Shown here: positions 6,521-10,551 of the stretch, one piece after another
Position numbering within the stretch: the stretch's first letter is position 1
Layout of the letters: each line of letters starts with the position of its first letter
From: Saprospiraceae bacterium
GTDB taxonomy: Bacteria; Bacteroidota; Bacteroidia; Bacteroidales; JAIPBB01
DNA: 10,551 nucleotides
Assembly (NCBI GenBank): GCA_021739805.1
Contig: JAIPBB010000186.1
Span: forward strand, 1-10,551
Direction: 5' to 3'
The notes under the pieces: model-generated
What the model was told of the DNA's origin: nothing
Seen by the model: only the letters and a program-made list of their open reading frames with translations
Database searches by the model: none
Program-made: the position numbers and the translations under genes

Positions 6521-6528
6521 TATCTTTA
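6521..6528 (+). promoter_or_regulatory. Possible Bacteroidota -7 element upstream of the AraC gene
   Basis: TATCTTTA at 6521-6528 matches seven of eight positions of the Bacteroidota -7 consensus TAnnTTTG, counting the two free positions. I find no TTTG at the expected -33 spacing, so this is only a candidate. It lies within the 205-base gap before the regulatory operon, about 112 bases from the TTG start. The rest of that gap holds no other feature I can support. Confidence 0.25.
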
Positions 6529-6640
6529 CAGATTAACTTATTCTTAAAAACTAGCCGGTAAAATCATAATGACAACTCCGCTTAATGTCTTATATTAATG
6601 ATAGTGGTGATTTAAAATCAGGCAACTAATAATTAAAGTT

Positions 6641-7207
6641 TTGAAGCTATATATAAAATTCATGGTGAGTTCACGCTGCAAAGATGCGGTAAAGGATATA
6701 TTAAAAGACCTTGGACTACATTTCATTATTGTTGATTTGGGTGAAGTTGATATTATGGAAAATCTTTCAGATAGTCAACGTGAGCAGGTGAGAATTGCAT
6801 TACACAAATCAGGACTTGAATTAATGGACGACAAGAGAGCCATTTTGATTGAAAAAATAAAAAATACCATTATTGAAATGGTTCACATTTCGAATGAGAT
6901 AATCAAAGTAAATTTTTCTGATTATTTAAGTGAAAAATTAAATTATGATTACACCTATCTGGCAAATCTGTTTTCTGAAGTACAGGGGATTACTATTGAG
7001 CAATTTGTTATCACACATAAAGTTGAACGGATAAAAGAATTAATCATCTATGATGAATTAAATATTACGGAGATAGCATATTTGATGAACTACAGCAGTG
7101 TAGCTCATCTGTCAAATCAATTTAAAAAAATGACAGGATTGTCACCATCGCATTTTAAAAAGCTAAAAGTTAAACGGAGAAGTCCGATTGAAGATATAGG
7201 AAATTAA
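6641..7207 (+). CDS. AraC family transcriptional regulator with HMA-like N-terminus
   Basis: The 188-residue protein (from TTG 6641) has an AraC-type DNA-binding domain at about 90-175: N-F-S-D-Y-L-S-E-K-L, Y-L-A-N-L-F then G-I-T-I-E-Q-F-V-I, L-N-I-T-E-I-A-Y-L-M-N-Y-S-S-V-A-H-L-S-N-Q-F across the second helix-turn-helix, and G-L-S-P-S-H-F-K-K. Residues 1-63 resemble a heavy-metal-associated (HMA) ferredoxin-like domain: K-L-Y-I-K-F, then M-V-S-S-R-C where the M-x-C-x-x-C loop would be (first Cys replaced by Ser10, Cys13 kept), V-x-x-x-L-x-x-L-G, a V-D-L-G-E-V-D-I strand, and K-S-G-L-E-L at the end. TTG is preferred because ATG 6662 would remove the first strand of this domain; an in-frame stop at 6608-6610 limits extension. 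It is 4 bases upstream of the kinase, so the two are surely cotranscribed. Target genes are unknown. Confidence 0.88.
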   Translation: MKLYIKFMVSSRCKDAVKDILKDLGLHFIIVDLGEVDIMENLSDSQREQVRIALHKSGLELMDDKRAILIEKIKNTIIEMVHISNEIIKVNFSDYLSEKLNYDYTYLANLFSEVQGITIEQFVITHKVERIKELIIYDELNITEIAYLMNYSSVAHLSNQFKKMTGLSPSHFKKLKVKRRSPIEDIGN

Positions 7208-7211
7208 GCAA

Positions 7212-9953
7212 ATGAAAACAAGTGTTCAGCAAAAATCGCAATATGCAAGAAGTTTAATAGAAGCAAGTCTTGACCCTTTGGTGACAATTAGTGCCGAAGG
7301 AAAGATAACTGATGTGAACGAAGCTTCAATAAAGGTGACAGGTATTACAAGGGAAAATCTTATAGGTACCGACTTTTCAAATTATTTTACAGAGCCAAAA
7401 AAAGCACAGCAAGGTTATCTCCAGGTTTTTGAAAAGGGATTTGTAGCAAATTATCCGCTTACAATAAAACATCAAAATGGAAAGTTAACAGATGTGCTAT
7501 ATAATGCTTCCGTTTATAAAGATGAAAAAGGAAATGTTCTTGGCGTTTTTGCAGCAGCACGAGATGTTAGTGAACAAAAATGGGCAATTGCCTTAAGAAA
7601 AGCCAATAAAGAACTCACCAGACAAAACAAAGGAATCGAAAAACGTGCAGCAGAATTAATTGTTGCCAATAAAAAATTGTTGTTTCAAAACGAAGAAAAG
7701 GTAAAACGGGCTGCAGAGTTGTTCATTGCCAATAAGGAACTTCTATTTCAAACCGGAGAGAAAGAAAAACGGGCTGCTGAGTTAGTCCTTGCCGACATGG
7801 AACTTGTTTTTCAAACCGGAGAAAAAGCAAAACGGGCTGCTGAATTAGTCCTTGCTGACAAGGAACTTGCATTTCAAAATATTGAGAAAGAAAAACGGGA
7901 AATTGCAAATAGGGAACTTGAAGCATTCAGCTATTCGTTAAAATTAGCTTCTCAATATTCGCTTAGTCTTATTGAAGCAAGTCTTGACCCTTTGGTTACA
8001 ATCAGTATCGAAGGTAAGATAACGGATATGAATGAAGCATTGGCAAACGTTACAGGTATGACTCGTAAGGAACTTACCGGCACCGACTTTTTAGACTATT
8101 TTACCCAACCTCAAAAAGCACGTGAAGTTTACCAGGAGATATTCGCAAAAGGCTCAGTTGCCGATTCACCGCTTACATTAAAACATAAAGACGGCAAGCT
8201 TACCGATGTATTATTCAACGGTTCGGTTTATAAAGATGATAATGGTAATGTGAAGGGTGTTGTTGTTGTAGCAAGAGATATCACCTACCAGAAAAAAATT
8301 GAGACTGATTTAAATGAAGCTATTGTATTTGCCGAGCTGGCAACAGGATTTGCTGAAGATGCAAAAATTAAAGCTGAAAATGCCACGCTAATAGCTGTAA
8401 ATGCTGTGAAGGCTAAACAGCAATTTTTATCAAATATGAGTCATGAAATTCGCACTCCTATGAATGCGATTATCGGATTTACAAAAGTGTTGTTGAAAAC
8501 AAATTTTTCGGCTAAACAAAAGGAATATTTAACAGCAATAAAATTGAGTGGTGATGCTTTAATTGTTCTTATCAACGATATACTTGATCTTGCTAAAGTT
8601 GATTCAGGTAAAATGTCATTTGAGCAAATACCGTTTAAAATGTCCTTATCCATTTCAGCCATGCTTCATTTATTCGATTCAAAAATCCGGGAAAAAAATT
8701 TAGTGTTGGTAAAGGAATATGATAAAAATATTCCTGAAGTATTGGAAGGTGATCCGGTTCGTTTGCACCAGATTATTTTAAATCTTTTGAGTAATGCAGT
8801 TAAGTTTACTAATCAGGGAAAAATAACTGTTAGTGTCAGGATGTTAAACGAAGATGAAAATAAAGTGAATATTGAATTTTCAGTAACTGATACCGGTATT
8901 GGGATTGTGCAAAGTAAAATAGAGGGAATTTTTGAAAACTTTCAACAGGCTTCCAGCGATACTTCACGAATTTATGGTGGAACAGGTTTAGGACTTGCTA
9001 TTGCCAAGCAATTGGTTGAAGCACAGGGCGGAAGTATTAAGGTTGAAAGTAAAATTAATGAAGGCTCTACATTTAGTTTTATATTAGATTTCCCGAAAAC
9101 AAATGCTGAAGCTGAAGATGAACCGGATTTAATGGAATTGGAATCGGAAATAAAAAATATAAAAGTATTGGTGGTCGAAGACATTGCCCTCAATCAGTTA
9201 TTGATGAAAACCCTATTGGATGATTTTGGATTTGAATGCGATATTGCCGAAAATGGACTGTTAGCTGTTGAAAAACTGCGGATTAATCCCTATGATATTA
9301 TCTTGATGGATCTTCAAATGCCTGAAATGAATGGATTTGAAGCTACCGATTATATTCGTAATACATTGAATTCCGAAATCCCCATTATCGCTTTAACTGC
9401 CGATGTTACCACAGTTGATTTAGAGAAATGCAAATTTGTCGGGATGAACGATTATATAGTAAAGCCGGTTGATGAAAGAGTTTTATATAGTAAAATAGTC
9501 GGCTTAGTTAAAAAATCGTCAATAGCTAAAGAACATAAAGTTGAGGTAAATGTTGAAAGTGAAAATTCAAAATGTATTGACCTTGAATACCTGACACGGC
9601 GTACAAAATCGAATCCTGTTCTGATGATGGAGATGATTTCACTTTATCTAGAACAAACTCCTCCATTAATAAGTGCGATGAAACATGGATTGCAGGAAAA
9701 AGATTGGGATTCACTGTATTCAGCAGTTCATAAAATGATTCCATCTTTTTCAATAATGGGTATTCATACCGATTTCGAAAACATGGCTAGAAAAGTACAG
9801 GATTATGCAAGTTATCAAATTCAATTGGATGAAAGCATGACAGGAAGACAGGGAATACCCGAATTGGTTGTTAAACTTGAAACCGTTTGTGAGCAGGCCT
9901 GCATAGAATTGAAAGAAGAGTTTAACTCAATTAAAAACAACAAAAATGAATAA
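7212..9953 (+). CDS. Soluble hybrid histidine kinase: PAS, coiled coil, PAS, HisKA, HATPase, REC, Hpt
   Basis: The 913-residue protein has no signal peptide or membrane helix, so it senses in the cytoplasm. PAS domain 1 is at about 10-123 and PAS 2 at about 248-361. Between them is a linker of 21-residue repeats (144-227). HisKA follows with phospho-acceptor His411 in S-H-E-I-R-T-P-M-N; the ATPase domain has N-box Asn524 and Asn528, D-T-G-I-G-I at 560-565, F-box F-E-N-F at 574-577 and G-G-T-G-L-G-L at 589-595. The receiver domain (about 650-765) has acidic pair Glu656/Asp657, phospho-acceptor Asp700 in L-M-D, Thr729 and Lys751. The C-terminal Hpt domain (about 788-900) carries His840 in V-H-K-M. 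All phosphorelay residues are present, so the full His-Asp-His relay should work. Its end overlaps the next gene by 8 bases. The ligand of the PAS domains is not visible. Confidence 0.96.
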   Translation: MKTSVQQKSQYARSLIEASLDPLVTISAEGKITDVNEASIKVTGITRENLIGTDFSNYFTEPKKAQQGYLQVFEKGFVANYPLTIKHQNGKLTDVLYNASVYKDEKGNVLGVFAAARDVSEQKWAIALRKANKELTRQNKGIEKRAAELIVANKKLLFQNEEKVKRAAELFIANKELLFQTGEKEKRAAELVLADMELVFQTGEKAKRAAELVLADKELAFQNIEKEKREIANRELEAFSYSLKLASQYSLSLIEASLDPLVTISIEGKITDMNEALANVTGMTRKELTGTDFLDYFTQPQKAREVYQEIFAKGSVADSPLTLKHKDGKLTDVLFNGSVYKDDNGNVKGVVVVARDITYQKKIETDLNEAIVFAELATGFAEDAKIKAENATLIAVNAVKAKQQFLSNMSHEIRTPMNAIIGFTKVLLKTNFSAKQKEYLTAIKLSGDALIVLINDILDLAKVDSGKMSFEQIPFKMSLSISAMLHLFDSKIREKNLVLVKEYDKNIPEVLEGDPVRLHQIILNLLSNAVKFTNQGKITVSVRMLNEDENKVNIEFSVTDTGIGIVQSKIEGIFENFQQASSDTSRIYGGTGLGLAIAKQLVEAQGGSIKVESKINEGSTFSFILDFPKTNAEAEDEPDLMELESEIKNIKVLVVEDIALNQLLMKTLLDDFGFECDIAENGLLAVEKLRINPYDIILMDLQMPEMNGFEATDYIRNTLNSEIPIIALTADVTTVDLEKCKFVGMNDYIVKPVDERVLYSKIVGLVKKSSIAKEHKVEVNVESENSKCIDLEYLTRRTKSNPVLMMEMISLYLEQTPPLISAMKHGLQEKDWDSLYSAVHKMIPSFSIMGIHTDFENMARKVQDYASYQIQLDESMTGRQGIPELVVKLETVCEQACIELKEEFNSIKNNKNE
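7239..7580 (+). repeat. First copy of an internal duplication (PAS 1 of the kinase)
   Basis: This stretch encodes kinase residues 10-123. It aligns without gaps to residues 248-361 (7953-8294), with 76 of 114 residues identical by hand count. Shared runs include S-L-I-E-A-S-L-D-P-L-V-T-I-S and G-K-L-T-D-V-L. The duplication is therefore of a whole PAS domain plus its flank. Confidence 0.85.
7641..7892 (+). repeat. Four tandem 63-bp repeats in the kinase linker
   Basis: Four 63-bp units start at 7641, 7704, 7767 and 7830, each coding 21 residues of the form K-R-A-A-E-L-x-x-A-x-x-x-L-x-F-Q-x-x-E-K-x; a degenerate fifth start (K-R-E) follows at 7893. Units 3 and 4 are the most alike in DNA. Twenty-one residues are exactly three heptads, so each copy keeps a coiled-coil register. 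This A-N-K-E-L-x-F-Q-N-E-E-K type of repeat is known from other bacterial sensor kinases. Confidence 0.9.
7953..8294 (+). repeat. Second copy of an internal duplication (PAS 2 of the kinase)
   Basis: This stretch encodes kinase residues 248-361, the partner of 7239-7580. Substitutions are spread over the domain rather than clustered, which suggests that the duplication is not recent. The second copy runs directly into the helical segment leading to His411. Confidence 0.85.
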
Positions 9954-10395
9954 AATAACCACAAGCGGTAATTCCCAAATAAAGCTTTTTCTTGTTGATG
10001 ACGATTTAATGTATTTGAAATTGCTGGAAATTGAATTTCTTGAACATGCTGATTTTAATATTGAAACATTTGCTACAGGGGAACTTTGTTTGGCGAATTT
10101 ATCACATAATCCTGATATTATTATATTAGACTATCATCTCGACGGTATTGATAAGAAAGCAATGAATGGAATTGATGTTCTGGATAAAATAAAAGCATTT
10201 AATCCTGAAATTCCGGTAGTAATGTTATCCTGCCAGGATAAAATTGAAGTGGCAATTGACTGCATGCATCATAAAGCTGCTGATTATGTAGTGAAAAGCG
10301 AAACTGCCTTTATAAGATTACAAAAAGCTATTACTTCCATTTTCCACACTCAAAAAATCGAAAAAGAGTTGAAATGGTATATGGAAAGGATGTAG
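9946..10395 (+). CDS. Stand-alone response regulator receiver protein
   Basis: The 149-residue protein is a single receiver domain (about 12-132) with all active-site residues: acidic cluster Asp18-Asp20 in L-V-D-D-D, phospho-acceptor Asp62 in I-I-L-D-Y-H-L-D, Ser95 in the switch position (M-L-S) and Lys117 in V-V-K-S. There is no DNA-binding or enzymatic output domain; the last 17 residues are a charged helix (Q-K-I-E-K-E-L-K-W). Such proteins act through binding partners or as phosphate relays, like CheY or Spo0F. The start overlaps the kinase stop by 8 bases, so translation is coupled and the kinase Hpt domain (His840) is the natural phosphate donor. That pairing is inference from position. 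The stop TAG is followed at once by a heptamer array, so loss of a former C-terminal domain cannot be excluded. Confidence 0.93.
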   Translation: MNKITTSGNSQIKLFLVDDDLMYLKLLEIEFLEHADFNIETFATGELCLANLSHNPDIIILDYHLDGIDKKAMNGIDVLDKIKAFNPEIPVVMLSCQDKIEVAIDCMHHKAADYVVKSETAFIRLQKAITSIFHTQKIEKELKWYMERM

Positions 10396-10521
10396 TTGGA
10401 AGGCAGAAGTCGGAAGTCGGAAGTCGGAAGTCAGAAGTCGGAAGTCGGAAGTCAGAAGTCGGAAGTCGGAAGTCGGAAGTCGGAAGTTGGAAGTCAGAAG
10501 TCGGAAGTAAAAAGTAAAAAG
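10396..10521 (+). repeat. Tandem heptamer array (TCGGAAG)n
   Basis: Eighteen consecutive 7-base units fill this stretch. Ten are TCGGAAG, three are TCAGAAG (10431, 10452, 10494), two are TTGGAAG (10396, 10487), one is GCAGAAG (10403), and the last two are TAAAAAG. The + strand is purine-rich. Because the unit is not a multiple of three, all three frames read the same seven-residue cycle (S-E-V-G-S-R-K). Arrays of this type are known between genes in Bacteroidota. The remaining bases to 10551 show no feature. Confidence 0.95.
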
Positions 10522-10551
10522 GCGAAGGCTAAGGATGAAAATTAGTAGGCA

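Noticed and set aside
6462..6536. A 24-residue open frame (M-C-E-L-C-K-F-F...) in the gap after mlaD.
   Set aside because: It is very short, has no recognisable family or start signal, and its C-x-x-C alone is not evidence.
7723..7926. A minus-strand open frame coding a Gln/Val/Pro-rich repeat.
   Set aside because: It is the antisense shadow of the 63-bp repeats in the kinase. Its repetition simply mirrors the coding strand.
10396..10521. The repeat array as a CRISPR array, or as a minus-strand gene for an L-P-T-S-D-F-R repeat protein.
   Set aside because: Units are seven bases with no spacers, so it is not CRISPR. The minus-strand peptide is an artefact of translating a heptamer array and has no start or gene context.

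Overview
The window looks like a piece of a Bacteroidota chromosome (Bacteroidia, Flavobacteriia or Sphingobacteriia grade). The DNA is AT-rich. Start codons are preceded by A/T-rich stretches rather than clear Shine-Dalgarno sites. There are two small lipoproteins, an MlaE-MlaF-MlaD set in the order E, F, D, small stress-type membrane proteins (lmo0937-like, YtxH), and a GGAAGTC-type heptamer array. Placement is by character of the genes only; there is no rRNA or tRNA to anchor it. Every gene I can support lies on the + strand.

Layout. (1) Positions 3-125 are the C-terminal end of an IS5-type transposase, cut by the window edge. (2) Positions 192-1797 hold a tight run of envelope genes: an OmpA-type lipoprotein, a 51-residue lmo0937-like membrane peptide, a 107-residue secreted or membrane-anchored protein and a YtxH protein. 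(3) A 152-base gap holds a near-perfect 17-bp hairpin (1889-1933). (4) Positions 1950-4061 hold a 64-residue basic lipoprotein, a holin-like two-helix membrane protein, an unrecognised 126-residue protein and an AI-2E family permease. (5) Positions 4099-6435 encode the MlaE, MlaF and MlaD parts of a phospholipid-transport ABC system. (6) After a 205-base gap, positions 6641-10395 form a compact regulatory operon: an AraC-type regulator with a TTG start and a degenerate HMA-like N-terminus, a soluble hybrid histidine kinase (PAS, repeated coiled coil, PAS, HisKA, HATPase, REC, Hpt), and a stand-alone receiver protein. (7) Positions 10396-10521 are a tandem heptamer array, followed by about 30 bases without features.

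How the parts may fit together (inference). The left two thirds concern the cell envelope: a peptidoglycan-binding lipoprotein, small inner-membrane proteins often linked to stress, a permease, and lipid traffic between the membranes. The right third is a signalling cassette whose Hpt domain could pass phosphate to the neighbouring receiver protein. Whether it controls the envelope genes cannot be read from the sequence. No part of the window is clearly a new defence or mobile system. The points most worth a second look are the HMA-like AraC protein, the small-protein envelope cluster, the repeat-built kinase linker, and the heptamer array that begins directly after the last stop codon.
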